Assembly: GCF_900143205.1 (NCBI RefSeq)
Contig: NZ_FRDH01000003.1
Coordinates: 620,001 to 684,000, forward strand
Direction of reading: 5' to 3'
DNA length: 64,000 nt
Source of the DNA: Butyrivibrio hungatei DSM 14810
GTDB taxonomy: Bacteria > Bacillota > Clostridia > Lachnospirales > Lachnospiraceae
Shown here: in pieces, positions 8,346-16,570 of the stretch
How the letters are laid out: each line of letters begins with the position of its first letter
Numbering within the stretch: position 1 is the first letter of the stretch
Translations under genes and position numbers: made by a program
Notes under the pieces: generated by a model
The model's database searches: none
What the model saw: only the letters and a program-made list of their open reading frames with translations
What the model was told of the DNA's origin: nothing

Positions 8346-9623
8346 TTACTCAGTATATTTATATCTTTTCATAATCTGACCAGATATTATACAGATGGTT
8401 GTTCCTGTCACACCCAGAATAAACATCATCATTGCGGCGCCTGATCCCTTTCCGCTTCCGAAAAGAAAAGTCCAGAACGGATCATTACTTTTCAATGCCA
8501 TAAACGGTTCGCAGATCTTGTCTACAAAGAGTCCACCAAGGAAAAGACCTATTGGAATAGTAAAGAACTGCAGAGTATTTCTGCAGGCATATACTCTTCC
8601 CTGAAGCTCTATTGGAATAACATTGCGCATTATTACATTCTGGTTGGCTGCCATGAGTGGAACAAACACCCATCCTATTATCTGGCCTATGCACCATAAA
8701 ACAGAGCTTCTTGCAAAGGCCAGTAAAAAGTTCTCTATCCCCAGTGCAAAAAGCATCGTGAGATATATGACTCTTACCCTGTCCTTGGGCTTTGGCAAGA
8801 TCATTGGAAGGAAACTTCCTGCCACCATGGCCAGTCCTGAGCATGCTGTTACGATTCCATAAACATTGTTACCTTTTTGAGGTATAACAAGGGCCGGAAG
8901 TACAGCATCAAAGGCTGAAGCTGTGAGGTTAACACCCGCCATAAACAGTATTACAGTAAGTATGAGTGGAGTTTCCTTTAGGAACTTTAGTCCCTCCTTA
9001 GCCAGTTTGATCACGTTTTCGTCCTTACTTGTTCCGTCCTTGATCTCTGGCAATTTTATAAAGAACAATAATGCCACAAATGCTATGGCAAAAGACAAAA
9101 GATCTACCGCAATAACCGTATCAAGGCCTGCCAGTCCATAAAGAGCAGCCGCTATGAGCGGATTGCCAATTGAAATAAGCGAACGGGACAATTGCTGAAA
9201 GCCACTGGTCTTTTGATAATGCTCTTTTGGAACGATAAGTGAATATGCCACTTCTGAAGCAGGCTGCTGAACAGTGTTCATGAGACCCGAAAAGGCATTG
9301 ATGGCATATAGGTGCCACATGGTCAGCGTATCAGTTTTGTACAGTACAAATACAACAACCGTTGTAAGTGCCGCTAAAAGATCGCATATGAGCATGGTTT
9401 TCTTTTTATCGAATTTATCTGTTATTGCTCCGGCAAAAATGCTCATAATGACATATGGCGCATATGTACAGATTGTAAGTGCTGCAGTACTCAGCGCTGA
9501 TCCAGTCTTTTCATACATCCACAGTGTCAGCGCAAATCCAGTTATTGCACTTCCAAGCTGTGACAAACTCTGTGTTATCCAGATTATGTAAAAATCTCTT
9601 AATTCCTTTATTCTGTTTTTCAT
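8346..9623 (-). CDS. MFS transporter (MFS_3/EntS-like)
   Basis: A 425-residue major facilitator with about 12 membrane spans. The N-terminal half has the family motif region AGAITDKFDKKKTMLICDL, matching the loop 2-3 signature GxxxDRxxRR in weakened form. Overall it resembles the EntS/MdtR-like exporters of small molecules or antibiotics common in Firmicutes. Substrate cannot be told from sequence. A GGAGG ribosome-binding site lies 10 bases before the ATG. It is probably monocistronic and ends at the 8282-8319 terminator. The 217-base gap upstream (9624-9840) shows no gene or strong structure. Confidence 0.88.
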   Translation of the reverse strand: MKNRIKELRDFYIIWITQSLSQLGSAITGFALTLWMYEKTGSALSTAALTICTYAPYVIMSIFAGAITDKFDKKKTMLICDLLAALTTVVVFVLYKTDTLTMWHLYAINAFSGLMNTVQQPASEVAYSLIVPKEHYQKTSGFQQLSRSLISIGNPLIAAALYGLAGLDTVIAVDLLSFAIAFVALLFFIKLPEIKDGTSKDENVIKLAKEGLKFLKETPLILTVILFMAGVNLTASAFDAVLPALVIPQKGNNVYGIVTACSGLAMVAGSFLPMILPKPKDRVRVIYLTMLFALGIENFLLAFARSSVLWCIGQIIGWVFVPLMAANQNVIMRNVIPIELQGRVYACRNTLQFFTIPIGLFLGGLFVDKICEPFMALKSNDPFWTFLFGSGKGSGAAMMMFILGVTGTTICIISGQIMKRYKYTE

Positions 9624-9840
9624 TATTATTTAACCTCCATACAAATATTTTTCATCTGCATGGAGCATATACACTACAATTGATCATGTCCTTCCTCCTT
9701 CTTGTTATTATAAACGGATATCATTCTATTGACATCACATTCTTTTTCCAACATATCAGCGCAATAATCACTATGTATATTGCTGACAGTACAACATAAA
9801 ACCTATAAGCAACACAATTGTCGGTGCCCACGCGCAGATA

Positions 9841-10335
9841 TTAGATAAAATCCTCATTACAACCGGCGGGCAATGGAATACCATATTTCTTATTGTAAAC
9901 AGTGAATCTCGGTCCCTCTTCTCCGATCTTTCCATTAGGCTCAAATCCACATTTCTTCAGGACTTTCTGAGACGCAACATTGTCAGGATCTGTCTCAGCT
10001 TCTATAGCAATTATCCCTGGATGGTCAAATGCCCATTTTAATGCCAGCTTAACAGCCTCTGTCGCATAGCCATTTCCCTGAAACTCCTCAAAAATTCCAT
10101 ATCCGATTTCAGGGTTTTCTTCCTCAAGTCCTTTGAAGCACAAATCTCCGATGTGCGTCCCATCTGTCTTTTCTATCATCCACATAGCATACCAGTCCCA
10201 CTGGTCTGGATGCGCAAGGCACCCATCAAGCATTTCACCATATGCCTTCTTAAGTTCATCATCCTTTTCTGCCAGGATGCTGTTCTCCATCTGCTCTCTA
10301 TTGGCAGGATAAATCCTTATTCTATCTGTTTCCAT
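9841..10335 (-). CDS. GNAT-family N-acetyltransferase (RimJ/RimL-like)
   Basis: A 164-residue acetyltransferase of the ribosomal-protein type. It has the sequence IGYGIFEEFQGNGYATEAVKLALKWAF, whose QGNGYA is the acetyl-CoA pyrophosphate loop (motif A), followed by NVASQKVLKKCGFEPNG (motif B). I start at the ATG at 10335 because GGAG lies seven bases upstream; an earlier in-frame TTG adds eight unlikely residues. The acceptor is unknown. It stands alone with no clear partner, and the gap to the next gene (10336-10494) holds nothing I can name. Confidence 0.88.
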   Translation of the reverse strand: METDRIRIYPANREQMENSILAEKDDELKKAYGEMLDGCLAHPDQWDWYAMWMIEKTDGTHIGDLCFKGLEEENPEIGYGIFEEFQGNGYATEAVKLALKWAFDHPGIIAIEAETDPDNVASQKVLKKCGFEPNGKIGEEGPRFTVYNKKYGIPLPAGCNEDFI

Positions 10336-10494
10336 CTTAATTCTCCAATTGTTAATCAAAAATCTGTCCGGGAAGCTTTAATTTTTCTCCATTTTTCATC
10401 GTTAAGAAATTAAAAGCTCACCAATTTCTATATGTGGATTCCTATATCTGGCGGAACTCTTCTCTCTATTATGGTGTATAGCATTCTTAGCCTA

Positions 10495-11109
10495 TCATCC
10501 CTTCAGAAACTTGATCACATCATTCTTTTTATTTATTTTTTCAATGATTGACGTATCTAATGAACCCAATAAATCTTCAAACTGAATCTGCGACTTTCTT
10601 CTTATTTTCTTAAGTATCTCAGTGTCTTTCAGCTTTCTTGCAGCTTCACTCTTTGGATATCCCTGCCCAAACGGTTCAGAAAAGAGCGCTTTTATTGTTT
10701 TATCAAAGTTTTCAACGCCTGCCCAAGTATAATCTTCGCCCAATGGAAGTGAAATAGCATTACCATTATTGATCTGTGCAAACAGATAAGCGTCCTTTGG
10801 AGTAGGCGCATATCCACAAATTACTCCAGGCATACTGTTACACGCCAGCATCATTCCCTGTCCGGATGAACAACCGGTAACAACAAAGTCAACTGCGCCG
10901 CTTGAAAGTAGCAAACCAACAAGAACCGAAACATCTATATAGGAGTACTTTTCCTGCTCATCTAAAGTACAGCCAAAGTTTATGACTTCAGCATCTTTAG
11001 GGGCATATTTTTTTACAGTATTGAAAATAAGCTCATTTTTTTCAGCCTGAGAGCTCGCTTGAATTATTCCTATTCTCATAACGTCATCCTTAATGTCCTT
11101 GTTTTCCAT
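10495..11109 (-). CDS. RpiB/LacA/LacB-family sugar-phosphate isomerase
   Basis: A 204-residue protein of the ribose-5-phosphate isomerase B / galactose-6-phosphate isomerase fold. It has the typical CSSGQGMMLACNSMPG segment, in which the family's catalytic Cys and the anion-binding glycine-rich loop sit, and a C-terminal GQGYPKSEAARK extension. The usual RpiB is about 150 residues, so this belongs to the longer subgroup of unclear substrate. The start at 11109 is chosen because AGGGGG lies four bases before ATG; an upstream GTG/ATG at 11124 has no such site. The true substrate, pentose phosphate or another aldose phosphate, cannot be decided. Confidence 0.85.
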   Translation of the reverse strand: MENKDIKDDVMRIGIIQASSQAEKNELIFNTVKKYAPKDAEVINFGCTLDEQEKYSYIDVSVLVGLLLSSGAVDFVVTGCSSGQGMMLACNSMPGVICGYAPTPKDAYLFAQINNGNAISLPLGEDYTWAGVENFDKTIKALFSEPFGQGYPKSEAARKLKDTEILKKIRRKSQIQFEDLLGSLDTSIIEKINKKNDVIKFLKG

Positions 11110-11187
11110 AAATCCCCCTGTCATAGCGTGAATTTCTTTAACTACAACACATTTCTTCCTGTTTTACACTTACTTTTTTTGTGCGAA

Positions 11188-12051
11188 TCATGCATGCGTT
11201 ATAGCCTGCATAATGAATTCTTCATTCTGATTATCCTCGAAAAATTTCCCCTGAACAAAGAAGGTAGTGTCTTCCTCATGAAGCTCGCTTTTTTCAAAAC
11301 CACCGGTGTTCTTCGGAGTAAAGCAAAGGACAACTTTCTTTATCTTAGATCCAAATGCCCTGATCACTTCATCTACTGCCCCATTCCCAATGATGGTATG
11401 TAAGATAAGTGTATCATCCTCCATTTCAGCAATGGCATAGCTACCACATTCCTCAATATAGAACAAGTTTTCCGTCATAAACTGTGAAAGATAGAACATA
11501 TATAGTCCGGAATTTCCTACCATATACAACTGTGCGTTCTGCTCATTTGTATCAAGTATCTTAATAGCCCTGTCAAAATCATCCTTACCCTTAAGCGGAA
11601 TATTTTGGGCTTTGCATTCATCGGATATTGTCACTTCTTTTGTATACTGATATTCCTTTGCTTCTTTAAAACCAAATTTAGGATAAAACTCAAGTACAGA
11701 ATCATTGGCGAAGAGGTAGATTCCATCAACTTTCCCGTCATAATCTTTCATAACCTCTTCCATCAAGACTCTGGCATACCCTTTTCCTCTATGATCATTG
11801 TCCGTCATGATTGTACCAAGTTGGATCAGCTTTACAATTTTACCCTTATAATTCATATTGCAGGCGTTGACTGAAACATTTGAAACAACCTCTCCATCTA
11901 TTACTACAGAATATGGAATGTAGTTATCCTTCCAAAAACCGTTTTGATACCAATTTTCAAAATTTAGCCCAAAGGTCTTTTCGGCAAGTCTGTTAAAAGA
12001 TGCCCTAAGAGCATCATTGTTCCTGTAATTCTTTTCTATACAATAATTCAT
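11188..12051 (-). CDS. GNAT-family N-acetyltransferase (Eis-like)
   Basis: A 287-residue acetyltransferase. Residues 1-140 carry a GNAT fold with VKLIQLGTIMTDNDHRGKGYARVLMEEVM, where HRGKGYA is the acetyl-CoA loop, and LEFYPKFGFKEAKEY as motif B. The C-terminal half is a second domain of the kind seen in Eis-like multidomain acetyltransferases. The start at 12051 is preceded by GGAG at nine bases. Curiously, the T-run of the upstream gene's terminator (12067-12072) runs straight into this ribosome-binding site, so any readthrough message would start nearly at it. Confidence 0.85.
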   Translation of the reverse strand: MNYCIEKNYRNNDALRASFNRLAEKTFGLNFENWYQNGFWKDNYIPYSVVIDGEVVSNVSVNACNMNYKGKIVKLIQLGTIMTDNDHRGKGYARVLMEEVMKDYDGKVDGIYLFANDSVLEFYPKFGFKEAKEYQYTKEVTISDECKAQNIPLKGKDDFDRAIKILDTNEQNAQLYMVGNSGLYMFYLSQFMTENLFYIEECGSYAIAEMEDDTLILHTIIGNGAVDEVIRAFGSKIKKVVLCFTPKNTGGFEKSELHEEDTTFFVQGKFFEDNQNEEFIMQAITHA

Positions 12052-12066
12052 AATTTCATTCTCCAT

Positions 12067-12102
12067 AAAAAAGCCGAATGATAGTTCTCACTACCATTCG
12101 GC
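12067..12102 (-). terminator. Intrinsic terminator of the NlpC/P60 gene
   Basis: The stem GCCGAATG with CATTCGGC plus extra pairs, followed by TTTTTT on the minus strand, lies 16 bases past the NlpC/P60 stop. The T-run abuts the next gene's Shine-Dalgarno. Confidence 0.85.
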
Positions 12103-12117
12103 CAATATTCATAAGAA

Positions 12118-13455
12118 TTAGAAGATTCTTCTGACTGCAAGTACTGTACGGTAATCAGCATTTGAAATCTTGATACCTGTAGATGCTGTTGATGCATGAA
12201 CAATCTGTCCATTACCAATATAGATAGCTACATGACCTGAGTAACATACGATATCACCAGGCTGAGCATTTGCAAGTCCATCTACAGCTGCACCTACGCT
12301 TCTGTCTGCACCAGATGAATGAGGAAGACTAACACCGAAGTTAGCGTAAACACTCATTACGAATCCTGAGCAGTCAGCACCATTTGTAAGTGATGTACCG
12401 CCATATACATAAGGATTGCCAACAAACTGCTGAGCAAACTGTGATACAGCAGATCCGATAGAGCTTGTATCTGTTGTATATGAGCTAGCTGAGTTATAGC
12501 TTGTCTTACCTGAAGATTCAGCATTCTTGGAAGTACCTTTTCTTGCGGCTGCCTGAGCTGCTTCTCTGGCTGCCTTTTCTTTTGCAAGTCTGGCTTCCTC
12601 TTCTGCCTTTGATTCAGCTTCTACAAATTCTGTAGAAAGTGTTACGTAGTCAAGTGATACATAACCATCACCTTCCTCGATACTAACCTTAACCCATCCG
12701 TCAAGCTCTTCTTCGACAACAAGTTCGTCTTCGATAGGAACAAGTCCAAGGACCTCTTCATCAAGTCCCGGGCCACTTCTAACTTTAAGAGTTGTAGTTG
12801 TAACTGTTGCAATTCTAGTTCCAACTTCCTTGGCAAGTTCAACAGCATCTTCGCCAGTTACGCAATATTCTGCTTTGACGTAACCTTCAACTGTACCAGA
12901 TTTGATCTTGTACCAGCCGTTTTCCTCTTCTATGAAAGTACCTACTGACTTGTCATATAACTTACCAATGATCTCACCGTCTTCTTCACTAGGAAGATCG
13001 CGGACATTTACATAATCATTAACCCTTGCAATAACAAGGCTCTTAAAACGCTCTTCTTCGGCTTCTTCTGCTGTAGAAGCACCTTCAGATGCGCTATCTT
13101 TCTTACTAATTACTGCGCCTGTAGCGCTCTGAATATCTTTAAGGATGTTTTCCGTAATAGTTGATGCCAGCGGTGTTTCATCAGTAACTGCTGATGAATT
13201 AGCAATTTCACTGTTCGCCTCCTTGCTAGTACTTACTGAGCTGGAATTATCAGTCTTTGGTGAGTTCTCATCAACAGACTGCTGAAGTGCTGAAAGAGAA
13301 ACCTGATTATCACCAAGCGCATATGTTATACCTGCCTGTGGCAGAACAGTTTTTACCTTATTGGATGATGCCGCTGAAGCATCAATACTCATATTGGAAA
13401 ATATAAGGGCAGCTGTCATACCAAGAACGGCAAGCTGCTTTGCTCTATTTTTCAA
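12118..13455 (-). CDS. Secreted SH3 / NlpC-P60 cell-wall peptidase
   Basis: A 445-residue secreted endopeptidase that should cut peptidoglycan stem peptides. It starts at a TTG (13455), with GGAGG six bases upstream. Then come a signal peptide ending near ASAASS, a Ser/Thr-rich linker, two bacterial SH3 domains (about residues 140-200 and 210-275, each with the VNVRDLPS or LKVRSGPG signature), an Ala/Lys-rich helical linker, and an NlpC/P60 domain at 335-445. The catalytic Cys362 (GADCSGFV), His408 (SGHVAIYIG) and His420 (IVHAST) are present. It has its own consensus promoter (13512-13540) and terminator. The fold and active site are clear. Confidence 0.93.
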   Translation of the reverse strand: MKNRAKQLAVLGMTAALIFSNMSIDASAASSNKVKTVLPQAGITYALGDNQVSLSALQQSVDENSPKTDNSSSVSTSKEANSEIANSSAVTDETPLASTITENILKDIQSATGAVISKKDSASEGASTAEEAEEERFKSLVIARVNDYVNVRDLPSEEDGEIIGKLYDKSVGTFIEEENGWYKIKSGTVEGYVKAEYCVTGEDAVELAKEVGTRIATVTTTTLKVRSGPGLDEEVLGLVPIEDELVVEEELDGWVKVSIEEGDGYVSLDYVTLSTEFVEAESKAEEEARLAKEKAAREAAQAAARKGTSKNAESSGKTSYNSASSYTTDTSSIGSAVSQFAQQFVGNPYVYGGTSLTNGADCSGFVMSVYANFGVSLPHSSGADRSVGAAVDGLANAQPGDIVCYSGHVAIYIGNGQIVHASTASTGIKISNADYRTVLAVRRIF

Positions 13456-13511
13456 AGTGGGCCTCCAAATCATCAAAATCAATTGTTACATTTTTTTTCA
13501 CATTTGATATA

Positions 13512-13540
13512 AATATACGCCTTTTGATCATTTTTGTCAA
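13512..13540 (-). promoter_or_regulatory. Promoter of the NlpC/P60 gene
   Basis: TTGACA (13540-13535) and TATATT (13517-13512) on the minus strand are separated by exactly 17 bases, 57 bases before the TTG start. Confidence 0.75.
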
Positions 13541-13559
13541 ATTTTATCAATTTTTCATA

Positions 13560-14498
13560 TCACTTTTCTTTGCCCACCAGGAAGTCCTGAACCGCAGTAA
13601 CAGCGTTTGCGCCGTCTGCTACAGCCGTAACGATCTGGCGCAATCTCTTTTGTCTAGAATCACCAGCCACAAATATACCCGCCTTCGAAGTTGCACAATC
13701 TTCTCCTGCAATTACATATCCTTTTTCATCAAGTTCAACAATATCAGCAAAAAGATCTGTGGAAGGATGTATACCTATAGCAACGAATATACCATCAACA
13801 TCGAGTTTCTGCATTTCTTTGGTCTTAACGTTCTCTATCTGCAGGTGAGTAACCTTATCTTCGCCGTCAATCTCTTTTACTACGCTGTCCCAAATTACTT
13901 CTACATTATCAAGGCCAAAGAGCTCTTCCTGAAGGATCTTGGTTGCTCTGAGCTCATCTCTTCTGTGGATAAGGTAAACCTTGCTGCAAAATCTTGCAAG
14001 GAATATAGCATCCTCAACTGCCACATCACCGCCGCCGTTAACAGCTGTGACTTTGCCTCTATAGAATGCTCCATCACAAGTTGCACAGTATGATACACCC
14101 TTACCGATGTATTCTTCTTCACCAGGAATGCCAAGTTTGGAGTGATGGGCACCTGTTGCAAGAAGTACCGTGTGAGTTTCATATGAAGAGTCCTCAGTCA
14201 CAACCTTAAATACTGGTGCCTTGGTATCAGAACCTTCTGAAACACATTCAATGCCAGTTACAACGCCGTCAACAAACTCTGCGCCGAGCTTATCAGCATG
14301 CTCTCTAAACTTCATACCAAGATCAAATCCGTTAACTCCTGGGATTCCAAGGTAATTATCCACCTCATAGGTATCAATTATCTGGCCTCCGCTTACTGGA
14401 TTTTTTTCTATAATGATCATGTTAAGTCCAGCTCTTTTAGCATATACTGCTGCTGAAAGTCCCGCTGGTCCTGAACCTACAATAACTAAATCGTACAT
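13560..14498 (-). CDS. trxB: Thioredoxin-disulfide reductase
   Basis: A 312-residue flavoprotein that transfers electrons from NADPH to thioredoxin. The FAD-binding GxGPAGLSAAVYA motif is at residues 8-20, the redox CxxC pair C138/C141 is in the sequence CATCDGAFY, the second nucleotide-binding GGGDVAVEDA follows at about 155, and GIFVAGDSR is near the C-terminus. Length is exactly typical. An AAGGAGG ribosome-binding site lies just before the ATG, and a TTTACA-16-TAAAAT promoter is plausible around 14550-14575. It seems monocistronic. Confidence 0.96.
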   Translation of the reverse strand: MYDLVIVGSGPAGLSAAVYAKRAGLNMIIIEKNPVSGGQIIDTYEVDNYLGIPGVNGFDLGMKFREHADKLGAEFVDGVVTGIECVSEGSDTKAPVFKVVTEDSSYETHTVLLATGAHHSKLGIPGEEEYIGKGVSYCATCDGAFYRGKVTAVNGGGDVAVEDAIFLARFCSKVYLIHRRDELRATKILQEELFGLDNVEVIWDSVVKEIDGEDKVTHLQIENVKTKEMQKLDVDGIFVAIGIHPSTDLFADIVELDEKGYVIAGEDCATSKAGIFVAGDSRQKRLRQIVTAVADGANAVTAVQDFLVGKEK

Positions 14499-14595
14499 AG
14501 TAGCCTCCTTGTATCAAAAAACAAATTTAAATTGTGTACAATCGAATTTTAACACTAAATCGTTTTTTGTAAATAGTTTTTTTCTAAAATAAAAA

Positions 14596-15372
14596 TTAAA
14601 TGATGTTGTATTTCTCTAGAGCCTTGTATATTCCATCGTTTTCAAGGTAGTCTGTCACATCATTCGCATATTTTTTAGCATCTTCAGATGCTCTACCCAT
14701 AGCAATGCCCACATTAGCTGTAATGAGCATCTCTTTGTCGTTGATACTATCTCCAAAAGCAATAGTATTCTTGATATCTTCGCCAAGAAGCTCGCAAACC
14801 TTCTCTATACCTGTCCCTTTGTTAAATCCCTTAGGAACCATCTCACAGATATTCTCAGTGTGAAGCATCACATCGTAGAGATCTTCAAGTTCCTTAAAAC
14901 AGCTTTCTTTATCAGAGCCATTGGTGTCACAGGAGAGCTTGTTGATCTCCCAATTACCCCAGTTGTCCTTGATTCCCAGGCGCCTGTCACCCATTTCAGT
15001 CATGACCTTCATGCCATACATGTCGTCCTTGAAATCTTCATATTCCATATAAAGATACTTTGGTCCCTCGAGAATTGGTTTAAATCCATATCTTCCAATG
15101 GTCTCAACTGTTCTGATGCACTCATCCCTAGTAAGAAGCTTATTAAAGATAACTTCGTCTCCATACTCGATCATGCAGCCGCATGCTGACACGATTCCAT
15201 CAAACCCTATGCCTAAAAGGTCTTTATGCTTGATATGAGCCCTTGCTCGTCCTGAATTGATAAAACACTTATGTCCGTTCTTTCTAGCCTTCCTGATGCC
15301 TTCTATAGTGCTCTCAGGTATGTAATTCTTGTAATCCCAAATTGTTCCGTCTACGTCAAAAAATAAAACCAT
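14596..15372 (-). CDS. HAD-superfamily phosphatase (Cof type)
   Basis: A 258-residue hydrolase of the Cof/YidA subfamily. Motif I is FFDVDGTIW, with the nucleophile Asp and acid/base Asp; motif II is the INSGRARA Ser; motif IV is AFGDSINDKEML. A C2-type cap lies between. Substrates in this group are sugar phosphates or flavin phosphates and cannot be predicted. The start at 15372 is the ATG in TAATG, sharing one base with the stop codon of the upstream SDR gene, which implies translational coupling. Confidence 0.9.
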   Translation of the reverse strand: MVLFFDVDGTIWDYKNYIPESTIEGIRKARKNGHKCFINSGRARAHIKHKDLLGIGFDGIVSACGCMIEYGDEVIFNKLLTRDECIRTVETIGRYGFKPILEGPKYLYMEYEDFKDDMYGMKVMTEMGDRRLGIKDNWGNWEINKLSCDTNGSDKESCFKELEDLYDVMLHTENICEMVPKGFNKGTGIEKVCELLGEDIKNTIAFGDSINDKEMLITANVGIAMGRASEDAKKYANDVTDYLENDGIYKALEKYNII

Positions 15373-16094
15373 TAGATCCAACCACCATCTATTCTAATAA
15401 TCTGTCCTGTCATGTATGCAGGGGCATCAGCAAGCATCACAGCAAGTCTGGCAACTTCTGATGTATCCCCCATCCTTCCTGCAGGAATCTCTTCGCAGAG
15501 CTCATCCAGATCTTCCTTTGTCAGATGATCTCTGTTCATATCTGTATCTATGACACCGCAGGATATTGCATTAACCTGCACTCCGCTTGGTGCCAGCTCT
15601 TTGGCCAGTGCCTTGGTAAAAGAGTTAACGCCGCCCTTAGAGGCTGAATAGGCAACTTCGCATGATGCACCAACTTCGCCCCATACAGAAGTGATGTTGA
15701 TGATCCTTCCTGAATGCTTTTTAACCATCATAGGAACCGCAAACTTGGAGGTATTAAACAGGCTGTCAAGATTAGTAGACATCATGCTATCCCAATCTTC
15801 TTTTTCCATATCTGTCAAAAGACCTATGAAAGCTACGCCTGCGTTGTTGACTACGATATCGATATCTGGAATTTCTAAAAACATCTCTTTTACCGCCGTA
15901 TAGTCACCAGCATCGCATTTATAACAGTGGCAAGTTACACCGTACTCTGCAGTTAGATCCTTTGATAGTTTCCCTAGTTCTTCAATATTCTTTTTACATG
16001 TTAAAAAGAGCTCGTCTTTTTCTTTGGCAAAAGCCTCTGCGATCGCTCTTCCTATTCCTCTGGAAGCTCCAGTAATAAGGACTTTTCTGTTCAC
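15372..16094 (-). CDS. SDR-family oxidoreductase (FabG-like)
   Basis: A 240-residue short-chain dehydrogenase/reductase. It has the classic NAD(P)-binding TGASRGIGRAIA motif at residues 8-18, the NNAG motif near 87, the catalytic Ser (NITSVWG) and the YSASKGG active-site Tyr-Lys pair near 150. It resembles FabG/YmfI 3-oxoacyl-ACP reductases, but no fatty-acid gene is nearby. It starts at GTG with AAAGG upstream and is coupled to the HAD phosphatase behind it. The substrate is uncertain. Confidence 0.9.
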   Translation of the reverse strand: MNRKVLITGASRGIGRAIAEAFAKEKDELFLTCKKNIEELGKLSKDLTAEYGVTCHCYKCDAGDYTAVKEMFLEIPDIDIVVNNAGVAFIGLLTDMEKEDWDSMMSTNLDSLFNTSKFAVPMMVKKHSGRIINITSVWGEVGASCEVAYSASKGGVNSFTKALAKELAPSGVQVNAISCGVIDTDMNRDHLTKEDLDELCEEIPAGRMGDTSEVARLAVMLADAPAYMTGQIIRIDGGWI

Positions 16095-16142
16095 TTTTTT
16101 ACCTTTCTATATGCACAAATGCACAACTATTCCTATTCTAAC

Positions 16143-16183
16143 AAAAAAAGCCTGATATGAAACGTTAAAATTTCATATCAGGC
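16143..16183 (-). terminator. Intrinsic terminator after cheY-like gene
   Basis: A perfect 13-bp stem (GCCTGATATGAAA with TTTCATATCAGGC) and an 8-base loop are followed by seven T on the minus strand, 20 bases past the response-regulator stop. Confidence 0.9.
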
Positions 16184-16203
16184 CTAAAATTCATATAAAC
16201 ATA

Positions 16204-16557
16204 TCAGCAACGTTTCATTGCATCTAAAACAGATTCTTCGATGAAAGGCTTTGAAACAAACTCGGCAGCTCCAAGCTTTAATGCCTCCATCATCTTTTCC
16301 TTCTGTCCTGCAGCTGTTATCATAACAACCTTCGCATCAGGAAAGCTCTTTTTAATGAGCTTAAGTGACTCAATGCCATCCATCTCAGGCATTGTGATAT
16401 CCATTGTCACAATGTCTGGCTGGAGCTTAACATAGCTGTCAAAGCCCTCTCTGCCGTTTACAGCTTCGCCTACGATCTTGTAGCCAGCTCTTTCTAATAT
16501 ATCCCTCAAAACCCTTCTGGATGTTCTGGAATCATCAACTATCAGCACGTTTTTCAT
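16204..16557 (-). CDS. CheY-type single-domain response regulator
   Basis: A 117-residue stand-alone receiver domain. The acidic pocket DD is at residues 8-9, the phospho-acceptor Asp is in PDIVTMDITMPEMDG (about residue 53), the Thr/Ala switch is in MITAAG, and the conserved Lys is in FVSKPF. There is no output domain, as in CheY. The 13-base spacing behind a CheX-like phosphatase gene strongly suggests the two form a matched phospho-signalling pair. No kinase or flagellar gene is in the window. Confidence 0.93.
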   Translation of the reverse strand: MKNVLIVDDSRTSRRVLRDILERAGYKIVGEAVNGREGFDSYVKLQPDIVTMDITMPEMDGIESLKLIKKSFPDAKVVMITAAGQKEKMMEALKLGAAEFVSKPFIEESVLDAMKRC

Positions 16558-16570
16558 ATTTTGTCCTCCA

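Noticed and set aside
10495..11109. Annotation as a plain ribose-5-phosphate isomerase
   Set aside because: The chain is about 50 residues longer than RpiB and belongs to a subgroup with unknown substrate, so I left the gene symbol empty.
12118..13559. A c-di-AMP (ydaO) riboswitch before the NlpC/P60 gene
   Set aside because: The leader between the promoter at 13512-13540 and the TTG start is only about 50 bases, too short for that aptamer.
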